A DNA stretch of 64,000 nt from the NCBI RefSeq assembly GCF_900078385.1, contig NZ_FLQR01000008.1, forward strand, positions 248,001 through 312,000, in the 5' to 3' direction. The notes beneath the pieces were generated by a model. It made no database searches. It was not told the origin of the DNA and saw only the letters and a list, made by a program, of their open reading frames with translations. The position numbers were made by a program, and so were the translations under genes. Numbering within the stretch: the stretch's first letter is position 1; every line of letters starts with the position of its first letter. Source of the DNA: an uncultured Microbacterium sp. GTDB lineage: Bacteria; Actinomycetota; Actinomycetes; Actinomycetales; Microbacteriaceae. Positions 17,987 to 26,538 of this stretch are shown here, one piece after another.

Positions 17987-19941
17987 CGGCGCGCTTCGTC
18001 GTCATCCGCATCCTCGCCCTCCTGTCGGTGCTGCTCGGCGTCAACTACGTCGCGTGGCGGTGGCTGGCCTCGGTGAACTGGGAGGCGTGGTGGATCGCGG
18101 TTCCGCTCGTCATCGCCGAGACCTACAGCCTCATCGACACGATCCTCTTCGCGCTGACGATGTGGCGCGCCCGCGACCGCCCTGCGCCGCGCTCGGCGCC
18201 CACGGGCACGGCCGACGTCCTCATCACCACCTACAACGAACCGGTCGAGATGGTGATGGCGACCGCGGTAGCCGCGCAGCGGATCCGCTATCCGCACGAG
18301 ACGTGGATCCTCGACGACGGGGCGCGGCCCGAGATGGAGGCGGCCGCTCGCGCGGCGGGTGTCGGCTACGTCACCCGCTCCGATGACTGGGTCGGCAAGC
18401 CGCGGCATGCCAAGGCCGGCAACCTCAACAACGCCCTGATGCAGACCGACGGCGAGTTCCTCCTCATCCTGGACGCCGACCAGGTGCCGGACCCGCACAT
18501 CCTGGACCGCACGCTGGGCTATTTCGCCGATGACCCTGAGGTCGCCCTCGTGCAGACCCCGCAGTGGTTCGTGAACGTCGACGACGCCGATCCGCTCGGC
18601 AGTCAGGCGCCGCTCTTCTACGGTCCGATCCAGCAGGGCAAGGACGGCTGGAACGCCGCGTTCTTCTGCGGCTCCAACGCCGTGCTGCGCCGGGACGCGC
18701 TCATGCAGCTCGGCATCGTCGGGTACGTCCGCAACCTCGAGCAATCCGTCACGACCGCGCTGCGCGCCGCCCGGCGGATGCTGCAGCGCGCGGTCGCCGA
18801 TCGCTCGGCTCCGCCGGAGGTCACCGCCGAGCTCGTCCGTCTGCAGGCCGTCGTCGAGCGCGCTCGGTCGGACGCGGCATCGGGCACGCCGATCGCGGAC
18901 GTCACCTACGGCGTGCACAGCGCCATCCAGGATTCGTCGCGACGGCTCGTCGCATCCGATCTCCAGGCCGCACGAGCCGACCTCACCGCGATCGCCGAGC
19001 TGCCCGTGCAGCACGACGCCGAGCTCGACGCGTTCATCGTGGACGAGACCGCCCTGGACGCGCTCGCGGTGCGCGAGCTCTCGCCCCTCGGTGCGGTGGC
19101 CGCCGTCGACGCGCTGATCGAGGCGCTGCGCATCGACCGCCCCGACGAGGCGCAGCCGGTGCAGCCCCTCGCGACCATCTCGATCACCGAGGACATGGCC
19201 ACCGCGATGCAGCTGCACTCGCTGGGGTGGCGCAGCGTCTACCACCACGAGATCCTCGCCCACGGCCTCGCACCCGAAGACCTGCGGACGATGCTGAAGC
19301 AGCGGCTGCGGTGGGCGCAGGGGACGATGCAGGTCCTGCTGCGCGACAATCCGCTCACGAAGAAGGGCCTCGCCGGCGGGCAGCGGCTCATGTACTTCGC
19401 GACGATGTGGAGCTACCTGTCCGGCTTCGCCGCGATCGTCTACATCGCCGCGCCCATCATCTACCTGCTGCTCGGCGTGCTCCCGGTGACGGCGTGGTCG
19501 GTCGACTTCTTCGCGCGCTTCCTGCCGTACTTCCTGATCAATCAGCTGCTGTTCGTCGTGGTCGCGAAGGGGATCCGCACCTGGCGCGGGCAGCAATACT
19601 CCCTCGCCCTGTTCCCGATCTGGATCAGAGCCTGCACGACGGCGTTCTCGGATGTCGTCCTCGGCAAGTCGCTGACCTTCGTGGTCACGCGGAAAGACGG
19701 CCGCGCGGCGGGCGGCCCGCCCTGGCGGGAGATCTGGCCCCAGCTGACGGCCATGGCTCTGCTGGCCGTCGCCCTGGTCGTCGGCGTCGGTCGGGTCATC
19801 GTGGGGACGGGCGACGGCACCGGCACACTGGTGAACTCCATGTGGGTGCTCTACGACCTCGCGGTGCTGAGTGTCATCATCCAGGCCGTGCGGTACCGCG
19901 GCTACACCCCCCGGACGCTCGACGAGAGGGCAGAAGTATGA
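17983..19941 (+). CDS. Membrane glycosyltransferase family 2 (cellulose synthase-like) with large internal insertion
   Basis: ITTYNEP, LDADQVPDPHI (DxD), ITEDMATAMQLHSLGW (TED), QRLRW (QxxRW), N- and C-terminal TM helices; ATGA overlap with upstream gene. Confidence 0.93.
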   Translation: MTARFVVIRILALLSVLLGVNYVAWRWLASVNWEAWWIAVPLVIAETYSLIDTILFALTMWRARDRPAPRSAPTGTADVLITTYNEPVEMVMATAVAAQRIRYPHETWILDDGARPEMEAAARAAGVGYVTRSDDWVGKPRHAKAGNLNNALMQTDGEFLLILDADQVPDPHILDRTLGYFADDPEVALVQTPQWFVNVDDADPLGSQAPLFYGPIQQGKDGWNAAFFCGSNAVLRRDALMQLGIVGYVRNLEQSVTTALRAARRMLQRAVADRSAPPEVTAELVRLQAVVERARSDAASGTPIADVTYGVHSAIQDSSRRLVASDLQAARADLTAIAELPVQHDAELDAFIVDETALDALAVRELSPLGAVAAVDALIEALRIDRPDEAQPVQPLATISITEDMATAMQLHSLGWRSVYHHEILAHGLAPEDLRTMLKQRLRWAQGTMQVLLRDNPLTKKGLAGGQRLMYFATMWSYLSGFAAIVYIAAPIIYLLLGVLPVTAWSVDFFARFLPYFLINQLLFVVVAKGIRTWRGQQYSLALFPIWIRACTTAFSDVVLGKSLTFVVTRKDGRAAGGPPWREIWPQLTAMALLAVALVVGVGRVIVGTGDGTGTLVNSMWVLYDLAVLSVIIQAVRYRGYTPRTLDERAEV

Positions 19942-20270
19942 ACATCACCGTCCGCACCGTGAACGGCGCGGCCGTCGTCGCGGTGTCCGGCAGGCTCACC
20001 GCGACGGGGGCGCCCCGGCTGCGTCAGGCCGTGGACGACGCCGTCGCCGCCGGCACGCCTCGCGTCGTGATCGACATGAGCGACACGGAGTTCATCGACT
20101 CCTCCGGCATCGGCGCCCTCATCGGGGGGCTCAAGTCGACACGGCTCGCGGACGGCGACCTGCGCATCGCGGCTGTCCCCGAAGCGGTGCGCCGGGTCCT
20201 CAAACTCACGAACCTCGACCGCGTGCTCCGTGAGTACCCGGCGGCGGAAGCCGCGTTCGATGAGCAGTGA
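19938..20270 (+). CDS. STAS domain anti-sigma factor antagonist-like protein
   Basis: VVIDMSDTEFIDSSGIGALIGGLK phospho-acceptor motif; ATGA overlap with GT2 gene. Confidence 0.95.
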   Translation: MNITVRTVNGAAVVAVSGRLTATGAPRLRQAVDDAVAAGTPRVVIDMSDTEFIDSSGIGALIGGLKSTRLADGDLRIAAVPEAVRRVLKLTNLDRVLREYPAAEAAFDEQ

Positions 20271-20679
20271 CGCGATCGCCGACGTCTACCTCGAGGGTCC
20301 CGCCGACCTGACCCTCGTCGACGCCGTGCACGATGCCCTCGCGGACCTCTGGAGCCGGGTGCCGGAGGTGTCGGACGAGGATCGGATGCTGTTCGCCCTG
20401 GCCGTCAGCGAGGTCGCCACGAACGTGGTCGAGCACGCCGAAGGGCCCGAGCATCCCACCGTCACGATCCGGCTCGAGGTGGACGCCACGACGTTGACCG
20501 CCGTCATGACAGACGACGCCGATCCCGCGCTCATCCGACTCGATCGGGTGACGATGCCGGGCGAGGATGCCGAATCGGGCCGTGGCCTGGCGCTCGCGCT
20601 CGCCGCCCTGGACGACCTGCAGCACGATCCCACCCACGGCAACGTGTGGCTGCTGCGCCGGCGGCGCCGCGACGTCTGA
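20260..20679 (+). CDS. RsbW-like ATP-binding (HATPase_c) serine kinase/anti-sigma factor
   Basis: LFALAVSEVATNVVEHAEG (N box) and ESGRGLALALAALDD; overlaps STAS gene by 11 nt. Confidence 0.88.
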   Translation: MSSDAIADVYLEGPADLTLVDAVHDALADLWSRVPEVSDEDRMLFALAVSEVATNVVEHAEGPEHPTVTIRLEVDATTLTAVMTDDADPALIRLDRVTMPGEDAESGRGLALALAALDDLQHDPTHGNVWLLRRRRRDV

Positions 20680-20721
20680 CCGCCCGGCGGCATCGTCGGT
20701 CCCGCGTCGGGTTCACCCGCG

Positions 20722-20796
20722 GCGCTGAGAAACCACTTCGGGCATGAGAAACCATGCCTCGCGGTGTTTCTCGCGCTGGATGTGGTTTCTCAGCGC
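20722..20796. repeat. Intergenic palindromic repeat, copy 2 (GAGAAACC-arm family) with 15-bp perfect outer stem
   Basis: GCGCTGAGAAACCAC (20722-20736) / GTGGTTTCTCAGCGC (20782-20796); between convergent genes. Confidence 0.85.
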
Positions 20797-20806
20797 GGTC
20801 GACCCG

Positions 20807-22225
20807 TCAGCGACCCGGCTTGGCGGCCTTCTTCGCGGCCTTCTCCGCCTCGCGCTGCTGGGCGGCCTGCTGCTTCGCGGCCTCGCGGGCGGCCGCCTCG
20901 GCCGCCTTCTGCTCGTCGCGGGCGGCTTTCGCGGCGTCGCGCGCATCCTCCGCGGCGGCCTTCGCGGCCTCCTTCGCCGTCTTGTCGGGGGCGGACGGCG
21001 CGGTCTGCCGGACATCGCCGGCGGGGAGGATGGTCTCCGTCTCGTCGTCGGTGGCCGCCTCCTCCACGACCGACGTCGGGGAGGGAGTGGGGCCGACGAC
21101 CGGCGCCACGCCGGACTGCAGCTGCATCCCGCCCATCCACATGCCGACCTGAATGCAGAGCAGAGCACCGGCCGCGGCGAGCGGGAGGAGCACTGCCGCA
21201 CGCCGCGTGCGACGACGCGGGGCCACGTGCGACGCGTCGCCGGCCCCGCGGGCGTCGGCGACCGGAGTGGATGCGGGTGCCTGGTCGAGCTCGGCGGCGG
21301 GCGGCCACGCTGCGGGGAGCGCGAGCGGGACCGTCGGGGCCGGCTCGTCGTCCACTGCTGCCGCGGAGACCGGCGCGGGACCGATCGCGACCGGCAGTCC
21401 GGCGACGGCGTCGAGGACGGCAAGGGCCGTCGGTCGCTCAGCGGGGTCGGTCGCCGTCATGTCCTGCAGCAGAGCAGTCCATTCCGGTCCCATCCAGTCA
21501 GGGATCTCCGGCACCTCGATCAGCCGCGTCATGACGGCGCCGATCCCCGACGCGTGCGGGAACGCGCGGTGGCCGGTGAGGGCCTCGAGGAGCATGAGGC
21601 CGAGCGCGTAGATGTCGACCGGCGGTCCGGCGTGCTCGCCGCGCACCTGCTCCGGCGCGAGGTAGGCGGCGGTGCCGATGATGAGGCCCGGCGAGGTCAG
21701 CCTGGTCGAGTCGGCGAGATAGGCCACCCCGAAATCGGCGAGCTTGGCGCGGTGACGTCGTCCCGGCAGTGCCGTCGGGGCGAGGAGGACGTTGGAGGGC
21801 TTGATGTCGCGGTGCACGATCCCCGCGTCGTGCACGACGTGCAGGGCGGCGGCGATCTCGGCGGCGATGGCGGCCACCTCGACGGCGGGCATGGGGCCCG
21901 CGGCCAGCTCTTCCGCGAGGGAGGCCCCGTCGACGAACTCCATGACGAGGTACTCGGGCTTGCCGGGCACGATGCTCGCATCGAACAGCGTGACGAGCGA
22001 TGGGTGGTTCAGGGATGCGAGCAGCGCCATCTCCATGCGCGCGCGCTCGGGAGTGGCGTGGGCGTCGGCATCCGCGCGCAGCATCTTGATCGCGACGGTG
22101 CGGCCGAGCTGGATGTCCTCCGCCCGGAAGACGCGCGCCATACCGCCTTGTCCGACGCACTCGCCGAGCTGATAGCGGCCGTCGAGCAGCGCCGCCGTCG
22201 ACGTCTCCTCCAGCGACTGTGTCAC
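20807..22225 (-). CDS. Transmembrane serine/threonine protein kinase with A/K/E-rich C-terminal tail
   Basis: YQLGECVGQGGMARVFRAEDIQLGRTVAIKML; VHRDIKPSNVLL; DFGVAYL; C-terminal TM AVLLPLAAAGALLCIQVGMWM. Confidence 0.95.
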   Translation of the reverse strand: MTQSLEETSTAALLDGRYQLGECVGQGGMARVFRAEDIQLGRTVAIKMLRADADAHATPERARMEMALLASLNHPSLVTLFDASIVPGKPEYLVMEFVDGASLAEELAAGPMPAVEVAAIAAEIAAALHVVHDAGIVHRDIKPSNVLLAPTALPGRRHRAKLADFGVAYLADSTRLTSPGLIIGTAAYLAPEQVRGEHAGPPVDIYALGLMLLEALTGHRAFPHASGIGAVMTRLIEVPEIPDWMGPEWTALLQDMTATDPAERPTALAVLDAVAGLPVAIGPAPVSAAAVDDEPAPTVPLALPAAWPPAAELDQAPASTPVADARGAGDASHVAPRRRTRRAAVLLPLAAAGALLCIQVGMWMGGMQLQSGVAPVVGPTPSPTSVVEEAATDDETETILPAGDVRQTAPSAPDKTAKEAAKAAAEDARDAAKAARDEQKAAEAAAREAAKQQAAQQREAEKAAKKAAKPGR

Positions 22226-22342
22226 GTCGATCCTCCCCGATACGCCCGACGGGCGCGACGCAGGCGACGTTACCGGGGCAGGATCAAAGCCACTTCCCGG
22301 TTGACATCCAGGCCGATTCCTGCAAGACGGGCGAGTCCCGGC

Positions 22343-23875
22343 TCATGCCGGCAGAGGTGTCTCCATGTCGACGCCGGCTTGCACATCGTCCGGGATCCGC
22401 GTCCCCAGCAGGTCGTGCAGCTTGGCGGCGCCGCGCCACTGATCCAGGTCGACGATCATGAAGTGCCCCTCGCGACCGACGAGGCACCAGTAGCGCTGTC
22501 CTTCGGAGTAGAGGGCGACCGGCATGCTGTCGAAGCGGACCTCCATGGTTCCCTCGCGGGAGGAGAACGTCACCCGCTCGAGGTCGACGAACAGGTCTGC
22601 GCCGCGCAGACCACGGAAGGTGCGACCGCTGAACACCTCGACCTCGTCCGGCATGACGTGGCGCACCCACTCCATGCGGGAGAGCGAGACGGCGAAGGGC
22701 GTCGGATCCTCCGCGGGCGGCATACCGAGCGCGGCGGTGACCTCATCGTCATCCGGAAGGGGAGTGTCGCCTGCGAACGTGATGAACCGTGTCGTCATCG
22801 CATCGGCGATGACGCGCTGCACGTCAGCGGCGGTGACCGCGTGCAGATCGGCGGCGGCGACGTCGTCGCGGCCCCGACGGCCCCGGAGAACGGCCCCTGC
22901 CAGCGCGTCCAGGTGCGAGGCCTGCACCAGCGGGTCCTCGTCGGCGGCATCCCACGATTCCAGCTGCTCGCGGATCGCGGACTCGTCCGGGCCCGCCTCG
23001 GCGAGCTCTCGGAGGAGCTCGATCGCGCCTGTCGCCGCCGACAGGGCGTCCTCGGCGCGGGGATCGAGTGCGTAGCCGACGAACGTGGCATCGGTGCTCA
23101 ACGGCAGCGCGAAGCCGTTCACCGAGTACACGAGGTGCCGCTCGGTGCGCAGCCGCGTGAGCAGCGCGTCCTCGAGCAGGGTCCGGGCGATCGCGATGTG
23201 CGCCGCCTCGGTCGAACGGAGGACGAGCGAGAGGACGAGGGGGATCTCGCCGTTGGGGATCCATGCCTCGTGGCGGATCGGCTCGGGCACCGTCCGATCC
23301 GGGATGGGCCGCGCGGCGGGCAGGTCGAGGGTGAACCCGTCCGGGACGGGTCCCGTGAAGGTGAGCGCGGCGTTGCCTGCGTGCAGCCAGGTGTCCGCGA
23401 AGCCCAGCGCGTCGGCGCGCGTGTGGGAGCGGTGGGCGGGGCTTCCGAAGTCGAGCAGTCCGAGCGACTGATTGCCGAACCGGTCGATGAGGTTCCCGCG
23501 GCCGATGCGCTCGTCCCCTTCGCCGAGTTCGGCGGAGATGATGCGCCGCTGCTCGAGGACATCGTCGACCGTGATCTCGTGCAGCGACGAGATGGCGGCG
23601 CCGACCCGAGCGAGGAAGTCGCCCACCTGGGCAGGTGAGCCCTGTGCGAAGAACGCGATGACTTCGTCAGCGGTCGTCGCGTTGTGGGTCACGGTGACCT
23701 TGCCGACGCGCTTCATGATCAGGTGCTCGAGCAGGTGGGCGGTGCCTGCGGTGCGCGCGGTCTCGTCCCGCAGGCCGACGCCGAAGACGAGCGTCCCGGT
23801 GAAGGTGGTGGCGATGTCGGACACATAGGCGGGGACGCCGGAGACGTCGAGGACGCGAATGGCAGGCAAGGTCAT
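22343..23875 (-). CDS. M16 (insulinase/pitrilysin)-like metallopeptidase family protein
   Basis: GTAHLLEHLIMKR contains HxxEH; LRTERHLVYSVNGFALPL typical of M16. Confidence 0.82.
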   Translation of the reverse strand: MTLPAIRVLDVSGVPAYVSDIATTFTGTLVFGVGLRDETARTAGTAHLLEHLIMKRVGKVTVTHNATTADEVIAFFAQGSPAQVGDFLARVGAAISSLHEITVDDVLEQRRIISAELGEGDERIGRGNLIDRFGNQSLGLLDFGSPAHRSHTRADALGFADTWLHAGNAALTFTGPVPDGFTLDLPAARPIPDRTVPEPIRHEAWIPNGEIPLVLSLVLRSTEAAHIAIARTLLEDALLTRLRTERHLVYSVNGFALPLSTDATFVGYALDPRAEDALSAATGAIELLRELAEAGPDESAIREQLESWDAADEDPLVQASHLDALAGAVLRGRRGRDDVAAADLHAVTAADVQRVIADAMTTRFITFAGDTPLPDDDEVTAALGMPPAEDPTPFAVSLSRMEWVRHVMPDEVEVFSGRTFRGLRGADLFVDLERVTFSSREGTMEVRFDSMPVALYSEGQRYWCLVGREGHFMIVDLDQWRGAAKLHDLLGTRIPDDVQAGVDMETPLPA

Positions 23876-23970
23876 GGATCCATCCTCGCGGAAGCGCGCC
23901 ATCCGGTCGGCACCCCGCCGGCAGGACACGCCGACCCGGGGTCGGCGGTCGCGCCTAGACTTGAGGGGAC

Positions 23971-26421
23971 ATGAGTGACCCGATCAAACCAGTCATCGTC
24001 GGGGCAGCAAGCACCGGCGCGCGTGCCGACGACGACCTGCTGAAGGGCCTCAATCCGCCGCAGCGCGAGGCGGTCACCTCGCGTGGCCAGGCGCTGCTGA
24101 TCGTCGCGGGTGCGGGGTCGGGGAAGACCCGCGTGCTCACGCATCGGATCGCGTCCCTCCTGCGCGGCCGGGAGGCGTGGCCCAGCCAGATCCTCGCGAT
24201 CACGTTCACCAACAAGGCCGCGGGCGAGATGCGCGAGCGGGTGACGCAGCTCATCGGCGACAGCGCGCAGGGCATGTGGATCTCGACGTTCCACTCCGCG
24301 TGCGTGCGCATCCTGCGCCGCGAGGCGCAGCAGTTCGGGTTCACCAAGAGCTTCACGATCTACGACTCGGGCGACTCCCGCGCGCTCATCAAGCGGCTCG
24401 TCAAAGAGCATGAAGCGGATGCCTTCGGACTGACCCCGGCATCCGTCCAGGGGCGCATCTCGAAGCTGAAGAACGAGCTCGCGGATGCCGAGTCCTTCGC
24501 GCGCACCGCCACCATGTCCGACCCCGCCGAGCGCCTCTTCGCGGAGATCTTCGCGGACTACCAGCGCGCGCTGCAGAGGGCGAACGCGTTCGATTTCGAC
24601 GACCTCATCGCCCAGACCGTCTACCTCTTCCGTGCCTTCCCGCACGTCGCCGACGTGTACCGGCGACGTTTCCGGCACATCCTCGTGGACGAGTACCAGG
24701 ACACCAACCACGCGCAGTACGCCCTGATCCGCGAGCTCACCAGGCCCGTCGTCGGCAAGGCCGGCGACTCGTTCTCCAGCGGCGGCATGATGATCTTCGA
24801 GCCGGAGCAGGCACCGGAGATGGACGGCGCGTCGCTCACCGTCGTCGGCGACTCCGATCAGTCCATCTACGCGTTCCGCGGCGCGGACATCCGCAACATC
24901 ACGGAGTTCGAGCGCGACTATCCGGGCGCCAAGGTCGTGCTCCTCGAGCAGAACTACCGCTCGACTCAGAACATCCTCTCCGCCGCGAACGCGGTCATCG
25001 GCAACAACTTCGACCGCAAGGACAAGAAGCTGTGGACCGATGTGGGCGCCGGCGAGCCGATCATCGGCTTCACCGGCTACTCGCAGCACGACGAGGCCCA
25101 GTTCGTGGCGGATGAGGTCGAGGCGATCCGGAAGGCCGGCGTCGACTACTCGCAGATGGCCGTCTTCTACCGCACGAACTCGCAGTCCCGCGCGCTGGAG
25201 GAGATCTTCATCCGGTCGGCGGTGCCGTACAAGATCATGGGCGGCACCAAGTTCTACGACCGAGCCGAGATCAAGGACGCGATGGCGTACCTCATCGCCG
25301 TCGCGAACCCGGCGGACGAGCTCGCGGTCCGCCGCATCCTGAACCGGCCCCGGCGTGGCATCGGTGACGTGACCGAGACCGCGATCGCCCGCTACGCCGC
25401 GGAGGAGGGCATCACCTTCCGCGACGCCCTCGCGAACGCCTCGGCACTCGGCGTGGGGCCCAAGATCCAGCAGGCCATCGCGCGCCTCGACGCCGTGCTC
25501 GCCGAGGCGGCGGAGATCATGCTCCCCTCCTCCGGCGAACTCGCACCGTCGACGTCGGTCGCCGAGGGCCTCTCGTTGCTGCTCAACAAGTCGGGCTACC
25601 TCGACGCGCTCCGGCAGAGCAAGGACCCGCAGGACGAGGCGCGCGTCGAGAACCTCGACGAGCTGGTCGCGGTGACCCGCGAGTTCGCGCGGAACAACCC
25701 GGAGGGGACGCTGCTGGACTTCCTCACGGAGGTCGCGCTGGTTTCGGATGCCGACGACCTCTCGGATGCCAGCGGCTCGGTCTCGCTCATGACGATGCAC
25801 ACCGCCAAGGGCCTGGAATACGACGCCGTCTTCGTCACGGGCGTCGAGGAAGACCTCATCCCGCACCGCATCTCCGCGGGCGAGCCGGGCGGGCCGCAGG
25901 AGGAGCGGCGCCTCTTCTACGTCGCGCTCACCCGGGCGCGCAAGCGCCTCTATCTGTCGCTCGCGATGACCCGTGCCCAGTTCGGCGAGGTCACCGTGGC
26001 GATGCCGAGCCGGTTCCTGCAGGAGATCCCGCACGAGCTCATCGACTGGCGTCAGTCGCCGGGCGACGTGAATTCCCGTGGCGGCATGCAATCGCGCGCG
26101 CTGAACGCGCGGCGCCAAGGAGGCGGATCGGGCGGTGGTTTCGGTGGTGGCGGAAACCGCTACGGCGACGACCTCGTGCCGCTGCCGCCGCGCGAACGCA
26201 CCGGCTCGATCGAGAAGTTCGCGAACAGAATCCCTTCCAAGGTGCGCGACAACGGCGATCTCGAACTCGGCGCGGGCGACCGCATCCGGCATGACGACTT
26301 CGGCGAGGGGCGGGTCGACATGGTGACCGGCGAGGGCGCGAAACGTGTCGCACACGTGCGGTTCGACACCGCCGGACCGAAGAAGCTCCTCATCAAGATC
26401 GCACCCATCAGCAAGCTGTGA
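23971..26421 (+). CDS. pcrA: UvrD/PcrA-type ATP-dependent DNA helicase
   Basis: LNPPQREAV, VAGAGSGKTRVLTHRIA, VDEYQDTN, VGDSDQSIYAFRGA, TMHTAKGLEYDAVFVTG. Confidence 0.95.
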   Translation: MSDPIKPVIVGAASTGARADDDLLKGLNPPQREAVTSRGQALLIVAGAGSGKTRVLTHRIASLLRGREAWPSQILAITFTNKAAGEMRERVTQLIGDSAQGMWISTFHSACVRILRREAQQFGFTKSFTIYDSGDSRALIKRLVKEHEADAFGLTPASVQGRISKLKNELADAESFARTATMSDPAERLFAEIFADYQRALQRANAFDFDDLIAQTVYLFRAFPHVADVYRRRFRHILVDEYQDTNHAQYALIRELTRPVVGKAGDSFSSGGMMIFEPEQAPEMDGASLTVVGDSDQSIYAFRGADIRNITEFERDYPGAKVVLLEQNYRSTQNILSAANAVIGNNFDRKDKKLWTDVGAGEPIIGFTGYSQHDEAQFVADEVEAIRKAGVDYSQMAVFYRTNSQSRALEEIFIRSAVPYKIMGGTKFYDRAEIKDAMAYLIAVANPADELAVRRILNRPRRGIGDVTETAIARYAAEEGITFRDALANASALGVGPKIQQAIARLDAVLAEAAEIMLPSSGELAPSTSVAEGLSLLLNKSGYLDALRQSKDPQDEARVENLDELVAVTREFARNNPEGTLLDFLTEVALVSDADDLSDASGSVSLMTMHTAKGLEYDAVFVTGVEEDLIPHRISAGEPGGPQEERRLFYVALTRARKRLYLSLAMTRAQFGEVTVAMPSRFLQEIPHELIDWRQSPGDVNSRGGMQSRALNARRQGGGSGGGFGGGGNRYGDDLVPLPPRERTGSIEKFANRIPSKVRDNGDLELGAGDRIRHDDFGEGRVDMVTGEGAKRVAHVRFDTAGPKKLLIKIAPISKL

Positions 26422-26459
26422 GCGGCCGTTCTCCCCGACCGGGAGTGGCGGCGAACATG

Positions 26460-26469
26460 AGAGCGCTCT
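26460..26469. promoter_or_regulatory. AGAGCGCTCT palindrome upstream of secreted protein gene, candidate LacI-type operator
   Basis: Perfect 10-bp palindrome about 70 bp before ATG at 26539. Confidence 0.35.
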
Positions 26470-26538
26470 AATCTTTTAGGGGTGCGCAGTGATGCGCGCG
26501 AGACGGCGACCCGAGCCGTCACGGAAAGGGAATCCCCC

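Noticed and set aside
17155-19596. 813-aa minus-strand ORF opposite SpoIIE phosphatase and GT2
   Set aside because: Shadow ORF; the plus-strand genes have complete catalytic motifs and ATGA coupling.
20744-23638. 964-aa plus-strand ORF opposite the Ser/Thr kinase and M16 genes
   Set aside because: Antisense to two genes with clear catalytic motifs; translation lacks recognisable domains.
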